NCBI RefSeq assembly: GCF_003202205.1
Contig: NZ_PDOG01000002.1
Location: 139,148 to 203,147 of the forward strand
Origin: Halomonas sp. LBP4
GTDB lineage: Bacteria > Pseudomonadota > Gammaproteobacteria > Pseudomonadales > Halomonadaceae
Length of the DNA stretch: 64,000 bases
Direction of reading: 5' to 3'
In this document: positions 27,237 to 37,125 of the stretch, one piece after another
How the letters are laid out: each line of letters starts with the position of its first letter
Numbering within the stretch: position 1 is the stretch's first letter
Made by a program: the position numbers and the translations under genes
Notes under the pieces: model-generated
The model's database searches: none
Seen by the model: the letters and a program-made list of their open reading frames with translations, nothing else
What the model was told of the DNA's origin: nothing

Positions 27237-29765
27237 TCAGAAGATGGCCTCGTAGGCGCCGGTGCCCTGCGAGCCGCTGCGCTGTTCGACCTCGCGGTCG
27301 ACGCGCCGCGACTGGTAGTCGGGCAGGTGGTCGGGGTGGAAGATCTCGCTGATGCCGCCCGTCTCGCCGTCAGGCAGGAGTCGGCCGGTCTGGGGGTCGA
27401 CGCGGGCGGTCACCAGGTCGGCCGGGGGGCTGGGCATCGCCTCGGCGCGGCCCTCGAGGGCCGCGCCCATGAAGTCGATCCAGATCGGCAGGGCGGCATT
27501 GCCGCCGTACTCGGCGATGGTCTCGTTGTCGTCCTTGCCCACCCAGACGGTAGCCACCAGATCGCTGTTGTAGCCGGCGAACCAGGCATCACGGTAGCCG
27601 TTGGTGGTGCCGGTCTTGCCGACGAGGTCGTCGCGATCCAGTTCCAGGGCGGCGCGACCGGTGCCGTTCTCGATCACGTCGCGCAGCATGTCGCGCAGGA
27701 TGTAGATGGCGGTGGGGTCGGCCACGCGCGGGGCCACCGGGTGGCGACGCCCCTCGACCTCCACCTCGCTCTGGCCATCGCGGCAGTCACGACAGGCGAC
27801 CTTCGGCAGCGCCTCGTCCAGCACGTTGCTGTCGTCGCCGCGAGTGATGCGCTCGATGAACCAGGGGGAGACCTGGAAGCCGCCGTTGGCCAGTACCGCA
27901 TAGGCATTGGTCATCTCCAGCGGTGTCAGGTCGGCGCTGCCCAGCGCCAGCGACAGCCCATTGGGCAGGCGACCCTCGGCGAAGCCGAAGCCCTTGAGGA
28001 AGTCGAGGGTGGCATCCATGCCGACCTGCTGCAGCACGCGGATGGTGACCAGGTTGCGCGAACGGGCCAGGGCCACCCGCAGTCGCGTGGGACCGAGGAA
28101 GTCCCGGCTGGAGTTGACCGGGCGCCACAGCTCGTTGCTGCCGTCCTCCAGCACCACCGGGGCGTCGTTGACCACGCTGGCGGCGGTCATCAGGCCGCTG
28201 TCGAGGGCGGCCAGGTAGACGAAGGGCTTGAAGATCGAGCCGGACTGGCGCTGGGCCTGCACCGCGCGGTTGAACTTGCTGGCGTTGAAGTCGAAGCCGC
28301 CCTGGAGGGCGAGGATGGCGCCGGTGTCGGGTTCCATCACCACCAGCGAGCCCTCGGCGTCGGGGCGCTGGGAGAGGCGATGGCTGCCGTCTTCCCGGGC
28401 GAGGATGCGCACCAGGTCGCCGGGCTCGGCGATCTCGGCGGCGGAGCCCGGCTCGGGGCCGCGACTCCTGGGGCTGAGATGGGGGCGAGCCCAGCTCAGG
28501 CCGTCCCAGTCGATGGTATGCAGCTCGCCGCCGCGGGCCATGACCTGCATCTCGCGGCCCTCGCTGGCCACCACGATGGCCGGTTGCAGCGGGCCGAACC
28601 CGGGAGTGCGCTCGAGCACCTGCAACCAGTTGCTGACGTCGCCGTCGATGCCCTCGATCTCGGTCTGGCTGCGTTCGGCGGCGCGGCGGGCAGTCTGCAT
28701 CACCTCGGGTGACTCGGACAGCTCCTCCTCGAGCCCCTGGCGTTCGGTGCGTTCCTGGGCCTCCACCAGGCTCGGCGGGATATCGCGCTCCTCGGGGCCG
28801 CGCCAGCCGTGGCGGGTGTCGTAGGCGATCAGGCCATCGGCCAGGGCGCGTTGCGCGTAGGGCTGGAGGTCGCTGTCGAGGGTGGTGTGAATGCGATACC
28901 CTCCGGTGTAGGCCTCCTCGCCGAAGCGCTCGAGGGCGAACTGGCGAGCCATTTCGGCCACGTACTCGGCATCGACTTCCGGGCGGGTGATGTGGCGCCG
29001 GGCGGTGATCGGCGCCTGCACCGCCTCGTCGTAGGCCGCCTGGTCGATATGGCCCAGCTCGCGCATGCGGAACAGGATCCAGTTGCGGCGGATCAGCGAG
29101 CGCTCGGGGTTGGCCAGCGGGTTGAAGGAGGAGGGTGCCTTGGGCAGGCCGGCGATCATCGCCTTCTCGGCCAGGGTCAGCTCGCCGAGAGGGCGGTCGT
29201 AGTAGGTCTCGGACGCCGCGGCGATGCCATAGGCGCGATGACCGAGGAAGATCTTGTTGACGTAGAGCTCGAGGATCTCCTCCTTGGAGAGGATCTGCTC
29301 CATCTGCAGGGCCAGCAGGATCTCGCGGATCTTGCGGGTGAAGGTGCGGTCGAGGGTCAGCAGGTAGTTGCGCGCCACCTGCATGGTGATGGTGGAGCCG
29401 CCGGACTGGATGTCGCCGCCGCTGGAGACCAGCTCGAAGGCGGCCCGGGCCAGGCCACGGGGGTCGACGCCGCGATGCTCGAAGAACCCCGAGTCCTCGG
29501 CCGCCAGGAGGGCCTGGACCATCTCCGGCGGGATCTCGTCGAACTCTACGGGCATGCGGCGCTCATCGCCGAACTCGCCGATCAGCTTGCCGTCGCGCGT
29601 GAAGATGCGCAGCGGGGTGTGCAGCTCGAAGTCCTGCAACTGGCGGACATCGGGCAGGCCTGGAGCGAAATAGAGGGCGGCACCCACCACGCTCAGGACC
29701 GTGGCGGCGGTGAGCGAGACCAGCAGCCACGCGGCCGAAAAGATCAGGGTTCTGAGAAACTTCAT
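27237..29765 (-). CDS. mrcA: Penicillin-binding protein 1A, bifunctional
   Basis: Peptidoglycan glycosyltransferase and transpeptidase, 842 residues. One N-terminal membrane helix is followed by the GT51 domain (EDSGFFEHRGVDPRGLARAA; GGSTITMQVARNYLL; KEEILELYVNKIFLGHRAYGI). The transpeptidase domain has the serine motif SIFK in QRQSGSIFKPF, SRN in ARSRNLVTIRVL, and KTGTTNGYRDAWFAGYN. An extra domain lies between the two catalytic domains, as in PBP1A. It is divergent from the pil operon, an arrangement common in pseudomonads. Confidence 0.97.
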   Translation of the reverse strand: MKFLRTLIFSAAWLLVSLTAATVLSVVGAALYFAPGLPDVRQLQDFELHTPLRIFTRDGKLIGEFGDERRMPVEFDEIPPEMVQALLAAEDSGFFEHRGVDPRGLARAAFELVSSGGDIQSGGSTITMQVARNYLLTLDRTFTRKIREILLALQMEQILSKEEILELYVNKIFLGHRAYGIAAASETYYDRPLGELTLAEKAMIAGLPKAPSSFNPLANPERSLIRRNWILFRMRELGHIDQAAYDEAVQAPITARRHITRPEVDAEYVAEMARQFALERFGEEAYTGGYRIHTTLDSDLQPYAQRALADGLIAYDTRHGWRGPEERDIPPSLVEAQERTERQGLEEELSESPEVMQTARRAAERSQTEIEGIDGDVSNWLQVLERTPGFGPLQPAIVVASEGREMQVMARGGELHTIDWDGLSWARPHLSPRSRGPEPGSAAEIAEPGDLVRILAREDGSHRLSQRPDAEGSLVVMEPDTGAILALQGGFDFNASKFNRAVQAQRQSGSIFKPFVYLAALDSGLMTAASVVNDAPVVLEDGSNELWRPVNSSRDFLGPTRLRVALARSRNLVTIRVLQQVGMDATLDFLKGFGFAEGRLPNGLSLALGSADLTPLEMTNAYAVLANGGFQVSPWFIERITRGDDSNVLDEALPKVACRDCRDGQSEVEVEGRRHPVAPRVADPTAIYILRDMLRDVIENGTGRAALELDRDDLVGKTGTTNGYRDAWFAGYNSDLVATVWVGKDDNETIAEYGGNAALPIWIDFMGAALEGRAEAMPSPPADLVTARVDPQTGRLLPDGETGGISEIFHPDHLPDYQSRRVDREVEQRSGSQGTGAYEAIF

Positions 29766-29835
29766 GAAATCGCGGTATCCGTGATGAGAACTGGAGCAGT
29801 CTGGCGGCGATATAGGGGGTTTTCCTTTGCGCCGC

Positions 29836-29864
29836 CATTATAGGAAGCTGGGCGGGCGGCCACC
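29836..29864 (-). promoter_or_regulatory. Candidate mrcA promoter
   Basis: On the minus strand a perfect TATAAT (29841-29836) has TGGTGG (29864-29859) 17 bp upstream. The -35 is weak. The predicted leader begins with a 7-bp GC stem (GGCGGCG/CGCCGCC). Confidence 0.4.
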
Positions 29865-30030
29865 AGCGTTGATGTTTGGCGACAGGGTTTGCCGTGTGTG
29901 GGTTGGCAATATCATGTAACCTCTGATTACAGAGCGGGGTATGATTTCCATCATCCATTCCTCCCACGCCGAGGGATGAAATACCATAATGAGCGGCAAG
30001 CCGCATGGATCAGGCAGGGGCATGACCTAG

Positions 30031-31092
30031 ATGCGACTCAGAGCATCCGGCAAGGGACTGATCGGTGTCGATATCACCTCGGCCACCGTCAAGCTCATCG
30101 AACTCAAGCGGACCGGCGCCCACTACCAGGTCGACAGCTATGCCGTCCGTCCCCTGCGCGAGGGCGCGGTGGTCGAGCGGCGGATCCGCGACATGGGCGA
30201 AGTGGTCGACGCCCTCGCGCGCGCGGTCCAGCAGGCCCGGCCGAACTCGCGCCGCGCCGCGGTGGCGGTGCCGGCCAGCGCGGCGATCACCAAGACCCTG
30301 ACCCTGCCCGCCTCGCTCAACGACGACGAGATCGAGGCGCGCATCCAACTCGAATCCGACAAGCATATCCCCTTTCCGTTCAGCGAAGTCGCCTTCGACT
30401 TCCAGCGGCTGGGCCTCAATGCCCGTTACGGTGACCAGCAGGACGTGCTGCTGGTGGCCTGTCGCCAGCAGGACGTCGGCCAGCTGACCGACGCCCTGCT
30501 GCAGGCCGGCTTGACCCCCGGGGCGGTGGATGTGGAGACCTTCGCCATGGAGCGTGCCTTCACCGAGCTGCGCCATCAGCTGCCGGTCACCGGGGGCGAG
30601 GAGGACTGCGTCGCCCTGGTGGACATCGGTGCCACCATGAATGCCTTCCACGTACTGCGCGAAGGGCGCATCGTCTACAGCCGCGATACCGTCTTCGGCG
30701 GTCGCCAGCTCACCGAGGAGATCCGCAATCGCTACGGGTTGAGTCTGGAAGAGGCGGGCCTGGCCAAGAAGCGCGGGGGATTGCCCGAGGATTACCAGCG
30801 CAGTGTGCTCGACCCCTTCCTCGACACCCTGGTGCAACAGGTCGGCCGTTCCCTGCAACTCTACTACACCGCCGGACGCAAGCACGAGGTGCGGCGCATG
30901 GTGCTGGCCGGTGGCTCCAGTGTGATCCCCGGCCTGGCCGAGCGCCTGGGCCAGGAAAGCGGCATGGAGGTGGTGATCGCCAATCCCCTGCAGCGCATGA
31001 AGGTCAACACCCGCATCGACGTGCAGACCCTGGCCGGTGACGCCCCGGCCATGCTCACGGCCTGCGGCCTGGCGATGAGGTCCCGCCCATGA
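30031..31092 (+). CDS. pilM: Type IV pilus inner-membrane platform protein PilM
   Basis: Actin-like cytoplasmic protein of the pilus alignment complex that binds the N-terminal tail of PilN. It has 353 residues. LIGVDITSATVKLIEL (about 10-25) is the phosphate-1-like loop, VALVDIGATMNAFHVLREGRI (about 195-215) the phosphate-2-like loop, and MVLAGGSSVIPGLAERL the adenosine region. It is first of pilMNOPQ, overlapping pilN by 4 nt (ATGA). No strong ribosome site precedes the ATG at 30031. Confidence 0.97.
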   Translation: MRLRASGKGLIGVDITSATVKLIELKRTGAHYQVDSYAVRPLREGAVVERRIRDMGEVVDALARAVQQARPNSRRAAVAVPASAAITKTLTLPASLNDDEIEARIQLESDKHIPFPFSEVAFDFQRLGLNARYGDQQDVLLVACRQQDVGQLTDALLQAGLTPGAVDVETFAMERAFTELRHQLPVTGGEEDCVALVDIGATMNAFHVLREGRIVYSRDTVFGGRQLTEEIRNRYGLSLEEAGLAKKRGGLPEDYQRSVLDPFLDTLVQQVGRSLQLYYTAGRKHEVRRMVLAGGSSVIPGLAERLGQESGMEVVIANPLQRMKVNTRIDVQTLAGDAPAMLTACGLAMRSRP

Positions 31093-31664
31093 CCATCGAG
31101 ATCAATCTGCTGCCCTGGCGGGAGGAGGTTCGCGCCCGGCGCAGCAAGCGTTTCTTCCTGGCGCTGGGGTTGATGGCGGTGCTGGGGCTCGGCGGCGGCT
31201 ACGGCATGACCTGGCACTACGAACAGCAGCTCGAGGCCCAGCAGCAGCGCAATGCCCATATCCAGGCCCAGAGCCGGCAGCTCGACACCGCCATCCTCGA
31301 GCTCAGCGAGCTGGAGGCGATCCGCGAGCGCATGCTCGAGCAGGTCCAGGTCTTCACCGACCTGCAGATGGGGCGCGCCCAGACGGTCCATGTGTTCAGC
31401 GATCTCGTCACCAGCCTGGTCGACGGCGTGCACTACACCCGGCTCTCTCGTGAGCAGGGCAGCCTGCGGCTGGTCGGCCTGGCCGAGAACAATCGCCAGG
31501 TCTCCGACCAGCTGCGCGCCCTGGCGGCGACCGACGCCTTCTCGGTACCGGTGCTCTCCGAGGTGGAAACCGGGGAAGATGGTCAGCGCCGCCGCTTCAG
31601 CCTGAGCATGAGCCAGCACATGCCGGCCGGCGATCCGGGCGAGAATGCACAGGAGGTGCCATGA
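31089..31664 (+). CDS. pilN: Type IV pilus assembly protein PilN
   Basis: Bitopic inner-membrane protein that links PilM to the periplasmic PilO. The N terminus MTIEINLLPWREEVR carries the INLLP motif that docks into PilM. One membrane helix follows (about 21-38, FFLALGLMAVLGLGGGYGM), then a coiled coil and a ferredoxin-like periplasmic domain. It has 191 residues and overlaps pilM and pilO by 4 nt at both ends. Confidence 0.96.
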   Translation: MTIEINLLPWREEVRARRSKRFFLALGLMAVLGLGGGYGMTWHYEQQLEAQQQRNAHIQAQSRQLDTAILELSELEAIRERMLEQVQVFTDLQMGRAQTVHVFSDLVTSLVDGVHYTRLSREQGSLRLVGLAENNRQVSDQLRALAATDAFSVPVLSEVETGEDGQRRRFSLSMSQHMPAGDPGENAQEVP

Positions 31665-32287
31665 GCCTCAAGGGGGAACTGCGCCGGTTGCGCGCACTGG
31701 ACTGGCGCGAACTGGACATCAAGGAGGCCGGCGGCTGGCCCTGGTCGCTGCAGCTGATCTGCTGCCTGCTGGCCCTGGGGCTGACCTTCGCCGGCATGCA
31801 CTGGTACCTGGCGGCGCCCAGCGCCGAGGAGCTGGACCGGATGCGGGCCGAGGAGCGCCAGCTGCTGCGCGACTACCAGAGCAAGGCTTCCCAGGCCGCC
31901 AACCTGCCCGTGATGCGTGAAGAGATGGCCAGGCTAGAGGCACGCATGGAGACACTGCGGGAGATGCTGCCCAGCGGTGCCGAGATACCGTCGCTGATCG
32001 ACGACATCAGCGAAACGGCCATCGACAACCAGCTGGCCATCGACTCCATTCGCCTGCGCAGCCCGGTGACACAGGAGCATTACATCGAGCAGCCCTTCGA
32101 TATCCAGGTGCAGGGTGACTACCATAGGGTGGCGGCCTTCCTGGCGGGTGTCGCTGGCTTGCCACGCATCGTCACCCAGCACGACTTCACCCTGGCGCCC
32201 GCCGAAGGCGGCAGCGGCCAGCGTCTGCAGTTGTCGATGCTGGCCCGGACCTACAGCTACCGGCCGAGCGAGGAGGAGGCACCATGA
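31661..32287 (+). CDS. pilO: Type IV pilus assembly protein PilO
   Basis: Partner of PilN in the periplasmic alignment complex. It has 208 residues, with a short cytoplasmic N terminus including LRALDWRELDIKEAGGWPW, one membrane helix (about 28-47), a coiled coil with KASQAANLPVMREEMARLEARMETLREMLP (about 66-95), and a ferredoxin-like domain with LPRIVTQHDFTL. It sits between pilN and pilP with 4-nt overlaps. Confidence 0.96.
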   Translation: MSLKGELRRLRALDWRELDIKEAGGWPWSLQLICCLLALGLTFAGMHWYLAAPSAEELDRMRAEERQLLRDYQSKASQAANLPVMREEMARLEARMETLREMLPSGAEIPSLIDDISETAIDNQLAIDSIRLRSPVTQEHYIEQPFDIQVQGDYHRVAAFLAGVAGLPRIVTQHDFTLAPAEGGSGQRLQLSMLARTYSYRPSEEEAP

Positions 32288-32814
32288 GCGCGGCGCGCAG
32301 GGTGTTGGGGCCCGCCGGCGGCCTGCTGGTGATGCTGCTGGCCGGTTGTGCCGATCCCGAGCTGGGCGACCTCGATCGCGAGCTCGCGGCGATCCGCAAC
32401 GACCCCGGCCAGGTGCCGCGGGTGGAGCTGCCCGAGATTCCCGAGTACGAGGCGGTGCCCTATGACGAGGCCGGCCGGCGCAGCCCCTTCATCGCCCAGC
32501 TGCCGGAGGCGGAACAGCCGCCCCGGGGCTCCGAGGGCCTGGCGCCGGACATGACCCGGGCCCGTGAGCCGCTGGAGGCCTACGGGCTCGGCGAGCTCGA
32601 CCTGGTGGGCACCCTGCAGGTGGGTGGGCAACCCTCGGCCCTGGTGCGGGCACCGGACGGCCAGGTGCATCGCCTGCGGGTCGGCGACTACCTGGGCAGC
32701 GATTTCGGGCGCATCGTCAGCATCACGGGCGCCTCGGTGCAACTGGTCGAAGTGGTGCCGACGGGGCGCGGTGGCTGGATCGAGCGCAGCACGCGACTGT
32801 CGCTGGATGACTGA
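32284..32814 (+). CDS. pilP: Type IV pilus lipoprotein PilP
   Basis: Inner-membrane lipoprotein that connects PilNO to the PilQ secretin. It has 176 residues. The signal sequence ends in the lipobox LLAGC (Cys at about 22). A disordered linker with YDEAGRRSPF is the known PilN/PilO-binding type, and the C-terminal beta domain has LDLVGTLQVGGQPSALVRAPDGQVHRLRVGDYLG. Its stop codon lies within a 17-bp tandem duplication (32809-32842). Confidence 0.96.
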   Translation: MSAARRVLGPAGGLLVMLLAGCADPELGDLDRELAAIRNDPGQVPRVELPEIPEYEAVPYDEAGRRSPFIAQLPEAEQPPRGSEGLAPDMTRAREPLEAYGLGELDLVGTLQVGGQPSALVRAPDGQVHRLRVGDYLGSDFGRIVSITGASVQLVEVVPTGRGGWIERSTRLSLDD

Positions 32815-32842
32815 CAGCGCTTGACGACTGACAGCGCTTGAA
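32809..32842 (+). repeat. 17-bp tandem duplication at the pilP stop
   Basis: GACTGACAGCGCTTGA followed by C, then the same 16 bases followed by A: two units, 32809-32825 and 32826-32842. The pilP stop codon lies in the first unit. Confidence 0.8.
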
Positions 32843-32909
32843 GAACCGATAACAGGGGTGTCGTCGCGCCGCGCAGGGGCGGGCGACACTGCAGCGGGGG
32901 AAGGGAACG

Positions 32910-34997
32910 ATGACACAGACGATACGTGGACTCGCGGCACTGGTGCTGCTGGCGGCCTCCTCGGTGGCCCTGGCGGCCTCCACCCTGGACGAGCTGGACT
33001 TCCGCCAGGGCAGCGGCGGCGAGCTCGAGGTGGACCTGAGCTTCACCGGACCGGTGCCCGAGGTGCGTGGCTACCGGCTCGACGATCCCGCCCGGTTGAC
33101 CATCGACCTGATGGATACCTCCAGTCGGCTCGATCAGCGTCGTTTCGACCTCGGCATCGGCGGGGTCGAGCAGGTCACCGCCCTGGAGGCCGGCTCCCGG
33201 ACCCGGCTGGTCTTCGACCTGGCGGGGCCGCTGCCCTACAACACCCGTCAGCAGGGTGACCGGCTGCGGCTCTCCATCGGTGGCGGCGTGGCCACCCCGG
33301 TCGCCGAGGCCGCCCCGGGCAGCGAATCGCGCCCGGCACCGGCCAGTGCCGGTGGTCCCGGCATCGAGAACATCGACTTCCGCCGCGGCGACGGCGGGGC
33401 CGGGCGGCTGATCGTCACCTTCGACCGTGCCGGCGTCGACGCGCGGGTGCGCGAAGCCGGCCGCCATCGCATCACCGCCGACCTGCGCGGCGTCGAGCTG
33501 CCCGACGCCCTGAACCAGGTCTACGACGTCAGCGACTTCGGTACCCCGCTGCGGCGCATCACGCCGCGGGTCGGCCGCGACGGCGTGACCCTGGACATCG
33601 AGGCCAGTAGCGAGTTCGCCATGGTCGCCACCCAGAGCGGCCGCCGGCTGACCATCGAGGCCCAGCCGGTGACCCAGGCGGAACGCGAGCAGCGCGTCCG
33701 CGACCAGTTCGCCTACACCGGCGAGCGCATCACTCTCAACTTCCAGGACATCGAGGTCCGCTCGGTGCTGGCGATCATCGCCGACTTCACCGGTCTCAAC
33801 CTGGTGGCCAGCGACAGCGTCACCGGGCGCGTGACCCTCAACCTCCAGGACGTGCCCTGGGACCAGGCGCTGGACCTAGTGCTCAAGAGCCATGGCCTGG
33901 CCAGCCGCCAGGAGGGCAACGTCATCGTGGTGGCACCGGCCGACGAGCTCGCCGACATCGAACGCCAGGAGCTCGAGGCGCGCAGCCAGATGGAGACCCT
34001 GGCGCCGCTGACCTCGGAGTATGTCCAGGTGCGCTATGCCAAGGCGGACAACCTGGCGCAACTGCTGCGCGGCGGTGAGGGGTTCGGGCTGCTCTCGGAG
34101 CGCGGCCGGGTGGCCGTGGACCAGCGCACCAACACCCTGCTGATCCAGGACACCGCCGAGCAGATCGACGAGATCCTGCGTACCCTCGACCAGCTCGACG
34201 TCGCGGTGCGCCAGGTCCAGATCGAGGCGCGCATCGTCATCGCCCGTGAAGGCGTCACCCAGGAACTGGGGGTAAACTGGGGCGCGTCATCTACCCGTGG
34301 TTTTCGCGAGCGCGAGAGGCCGGGCGAAGACCTATCCCCCAGAGAAGTGAATAATGTCATTGATAATGTCGGTCGTGACATCAATCCTCAGGGGTTGAAC
34401 CGCGCCCGTGGCGCACTGGCCGTGGACCTGGGCGCTGAAAGCCCGCTTTCCGCATTCAGCTTCGGCTATCTTGCCGGCGATATCCTTCTCGATCTCGAGC
34501 TGCGCGCGCTAGAGAGCGAGAACAAGAGCCAGACCATCTCCCAGCCACGGGTGATCACCGCCAACCAGCGCACCGCGGTGATCAAGCAGGGCCAGGAGCG
34601 CGCCTTCCGCGAGGCCTCGGCCAGTGGAGCGGCGACCGTCGAGTTCAAGGAGGCGGTGCTGTCGCTGGAGGTGACCCCGCAGATCACCCCGGACAACCGC
34701 ATCATCATGGATGTGCTCATCACCAATGACACTTTCGGCGAATTCAGAGCCGGTGAGGAGCCGCCCATCAACAAGAGCGAAATCGAGACCCAGGTGCTGG
34801 TCGACAGCGGCGAGACCGTCGTGTTGGGTGGTATACTCACCACCGAAGAGTTGACCCGGCTGGCCAAGACCCCGTTCTTCGGCGACCTTCCGGTACTTGG
34901 GCGGCTTTTCCGGTTCAACGAGAGCAGTAACGAGAAAGTGGAGTTGTTGGTCTTCATCACTCCCAGAATCCTGGAGGACGGCCTGGCCATTCGCTGA
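32910..34997 (+). CDS. pilQ: Type IV pilus secretin PilQ
   Basis: Outer-membrane secretin through which the pilus passes. It has 695 residues. A signal peptide (about 1-22, ending SVALA) is followed by two AMIN peptidoglycan-binding domains (about 25-115 and 148-240), an STN/N0 domain ([33 protein letters not shown]), an N1 domain, and the C-terminal secretin domain ([53 protein letters not shown]). A stretch near 34283-34400 within the secretin domain is visibly lower in GC. The stop overlaps aroK by 1 nt (TGATG). Confidence 0.97.
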   Translation: MTQTIRGLAALVLLAASSVALAASTLDELDFRQGSGGELEVDLSFTGPVPEVRGYRLDDPARLTIDLMDTSSRLDQRRFDLGIGGVEQVTALEAGSRTRLVFDLAGPLPYNTRQQGDRLRLSIGGGVATPVAEAAPGSESRPAPASAGGPGIENIDFRRGDGGAGRLIVTFDRAGVDARVREAGRHRITADLRGVELPDALNQVYDVSDFGTPLRRITPRVGRDGVTLDIEASSEFAMVATQSGRRLTIEAQPVTQAEREQRVRDQFAYTGERITLNFQDIEVRSVLAIIADFTGLNLVASDSVTGRVTLNLQDVPWDQALDLVLKSHGLASRQEGNVIVVAPADELADIERQELEARSQMETLAPLTSEYVQVRYAKADNLAQLLRGGEGFGLLSERGRVAVDQRTNTLLIQDTAEQIDEILRTLDQLDVAVRQVQIEARIVIAREGVTQELGVNWGASSTRGFRERERPGEDLSPREVNNVIDNVGRDINPQGLNRARGALAVDLGAESPLSAFSFGYLAGDILLDLELRALESENKSQTISQPRVITANQRTAVIKQGQERAFREASASGAATVEFKEAVLSLEVTPQITPDNRIIMDVLITNDTFGEFRAGEEPPINKSEIETQVLVDSGETVVLGGILTTEELTRLAKTPFFGDLPVLGRLFRFNESSNEKVELLVFITPRILEDGLAIR

Positions 34998-35539
34998 TGC
35001 TGGACTTACCCAATCTGATACTGATTGGCCCCATGGGGGCCGGCAAGAGCACCATTGGCCGCCTGCTGGCGGCCGAACTGTCACGCGACTTCCTCGACAG
35101 CGATCACGAGATCCAGGCGCGCTGCGGCGCGGACATCCCCTGGATCTTCGACGTCGAGGGCGAGGCGGGGTTTCGCGAGCGCGAATCCCAGATGATCGAC
35201 GAGCTGACCCACCTCGAGGGGGTGGTCATCGCGACCGGGGGTGGCGCGGTGCTGCGCGAGGAGAATCGCCGTGCCCTGCGCGACCGCGGCACCGTGATCT
35301 ACCTCTTCACCACCGTGGAGCAGCAGCTCAGGCGTACCGCCAAGGACCGCAACCGGCCGTTGCTGCAGCGCGGCGACCGCGAGCAGGTGCTGCGCGAGAT
35401 GTTCGCCCTGCGCGACCCGCTCTACCGCGCCACCGCCGACATCATCGTACGTACCGACCGCCGCGGTCCGCGGGCCGTGGTCAACGAGATCGTGCGGCGC
35501 GTCACGCGCCTGGTCGATCCCCTGCAATGCAAGGCCTGA
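34997..35539 (+). CDS. aroK: Shikimate kinase
   Basis: ATP-dependent phosphorylation of shikimate. It has 180 residues. Walker A is [13 protein letters not shown] (about 8-20), the shikimate-binding DSDHEIQ and FRERESQ blocks follow, then [13 protein letters not shown] (about 77-89) and the lid [11 protein letters not shown]. It is coupled to pilQ (1-nt overlap) and precedes aroB by 4 bp. The pilQ-aroK-aroB linkage is common in gammaproteobacteria. Confidence 0.97.
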   Translation: MLDLPNLILIGPMGAGKSTIGRLLAAELSRDFLDSDHEIQARCGADIPWIFDVEGEAGFRERESQMIDELTHLEGVVIATGGGAVLREENRRALRDRGTVIYLFTTVEQQLRRTAKDRNRPLLQRGDREQVLREMFALRDPLYRATADIIVRTDRRGPRAVVNEIVRRVTRLVDPLQCKA

Positions 35540-35543
35540 CCCC

Positions 35544-36650
35544 ATGACCGACTCCCCGGACGCCCCGCGCACCCTCCAGGTGGCGCTGGGCGAGCGCAGT
35601 TACCCCATCCATATCGGCCCCGGCCTGCTCGGCGACTCCCGGTGGCTGGCCCCCTACCTGGCCGGGCGCCAGGTGATGGTCGTCACCAACGAGGCGGTGG
35701 CGCCGCTCTACCTGGAGGGCGTCAGGCGGGGCCTGCCGGAGGGTCTCGAGGTGCGCGAGCTGGTGCTGCCCGACGGCGAGGCGACCAAGACCCTGGAGAG
35801 CGTCAGTCGCATCTGGGACGCCCTGCTCGAGGCCGGCTTCAACCGTCGCTGCACCCTGGTCGCCCTGGGCGGCGGGGTGATCGGCGACATGGTCGGCTTC
35901 GCCGCGGCCTGTTACCAGCGCGGCGTGGCCTTCGTCCAGGTGCCGACCACCCTGCTGGCCCAGGTGGACTCCTCGGTAGGCGGCAAGACCGGGGTGAATC
36001 ACCCGCGTGGCAAGAACATGATCGGCGCCTTCTGGCAGCCCCGGGCGGTGCTGATCGACACCGACACCCTGGCCACCCTGCCGCCGCGGGAGCTCTCGGC
36101 CGGGCTCGCCGAGGTGATCAAGTACGGCCTGATCCGCGATGCCGACTTCCTGGCCTGGCTGGAGGCGGAGATGGACGCGCTGCGCGGCCTCGATGCTGCG
36201 GCCCTGACCCTCGCCATCGAGCGCAGCTGTGCGCTCAAGGCCGAGATCGTCGCCGAGGACGAGACCGAGCAGGGGGTGAGGGCGCTGCTCAATCTGGGGC
36301 ACACCTTCGGGCATGCCATCGAGGCGCACCAGGGCTACGGCAAGTGGCTGCACGGCGAGGCGGTGGGGGCCGGCATGCTGATGGCCGCCGAGCTCTCGCA
36401 GCGCCTGGGCTGGCTTACCGAGGCCGAGGTGGCGAGGGTGCGCGCCATCCTCGAGGCCGCGGCCCTGCCGCTGGCGGTGCCGGCCGACATGGCGGTCGAC
36501 GACTTCCTCGCCATCATGCGCCTGGACAAGAAGAACCTCGACAGTCGTCTGCGGCTGATCCTGCTGCGTGCCCTGGGGGATGCCTGCGTGCATGACGAGA
36601 CGCCCGCCGAGACGCTGACGGCGCTGCTCGCGGAGTTCCCGCGCCGCTGA
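35544..36650 (+). CDS. aroB: 3-dehydroquinate synthase
   Basis: Second step of the shikimate pathway, an NAD-dependent ring closure of DAHP, the product of the synthase at 5494. It has 368 residues. Visible blocks are [25 protein letters not shown] (about 73-97), [54 protein letters not shown] (about 138-169), and the metal-site histidines in [13 protein letters not shown] and [10 protein letters not shown]. In enterobacteria damX or dam follow; here a 475-bp gene-free stretch and gltB follow. Confidence 0.98.
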   Translation: MTDSPDAPRTLQVALGERSYPIHIGPGLLGDSRWLAPYLAGRQVMVVTNEAVAPLYLEGVRRGLPEGLEVRELVLPDGEATKTLESVSRIWDALLEAGFNRRCTLVALGGGVIGDMVGFAAACYQRGVAFVQVPTTLLAQVDSSVGGKTGVNHPRGKNMIGAFWQPRAVLIDTDTLATLPPRELSAGLAEVIKYGLIRDADFLAWLEAEMDALRGLDAAALTLAIERSCALKAEIVAEDETEQGVRALLNLGHTFGHAIEAHQGYGKWLHGEAVGAGMLMAAELSQRLGWLTEAEVARVRAILEAAALPLAVPADMAVDDFLAIMRLDKKNLDSRLRLILLRALGDACVHDETPAETLTALLAEFPRR

Positions 36651-37125
36651 ATCCCGGTGAGCCCCCGTGATCGCTGTCGTCGACGCCCGCCACGTGCGGG
36701 CGTCGTCGTCTCTGCGCGGTTTCCAGGGGGTGGCACTGCCCGGCAGCGCGGCGGTCACCCGTCCGGCGATCCCTGGCGATACATCAATCCGTATGCGGTA
36801 TGCCGGATCGGCATGGAGTCGATGCGGCATTTTAGACTAAAGTCTAATGCTCCGCCCCGTTCGTTTAAAAACCGCTTAAGGGGTTTGCAAGTCGTTGACT
36901 TGTTGGGGGTTTTTTCCGAAACGGAGTCGCAAGTTCCGGATTTGCCATCGTTTTTCGAGGTGCGGGAGGGGCGGGGTGATTGCGTGGAGGCTACCAGGCT
37001 CGCTATCCTTGTTAGCCTTTTTTGCCGCGCAGTCGATGCACTCGATGGTGACAATGATAAAAAGAAAACCAAATAGAATATCACGCATTGGCTGAGAAAG
37101 AAACATCCCTATCCGAGGCATGCCC
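36651..37125 (+). other. Gene-free stretch before gltB with palindromic operator candidate
   Basis: This 475-bp gap has two parts. The first holds a 10-bp GC stem CGACGCCCGC/GCGGGCGTCG (36681-36705) without a T-run, probably the aroB 3' hairpin, and a small ATGCCG-gat-CGGCAT hairpin (36800-36814). From about 36830 it turns AT-rich up to the gltB start, with a 7+7 palindrome at 36832-36847 and TTGACT at 36895, but no good -10 that I can assign. No coding sequence is convincing. Confidence 0.6.
36832..36847. promoter_or_regulatory. Perfect palindrome TTAGACT-AA-AGTCTAA upstream of gltBD
   Basis: Seven-base arms around a 2-bp centre form a dyad of operator type, about 280 bp before gltB at the border where base composition becomes AT-rich. 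The binding protein is unknown. Confidence 0.5.

Noticed and set aside
27060..28712. Plus-strand open frame antisense to mrcA
   Set aside because: Shadow frame. mrcA on the minus strand has all GT51 and transpeptidase motifs.
29876..29893. Possible sigma-54 promoter TGGCGACAGGGTTTGCC upstream of pilM
   Set aside because: The GG and GC elements are one base too far apart for the strict -24/-12 spacing.
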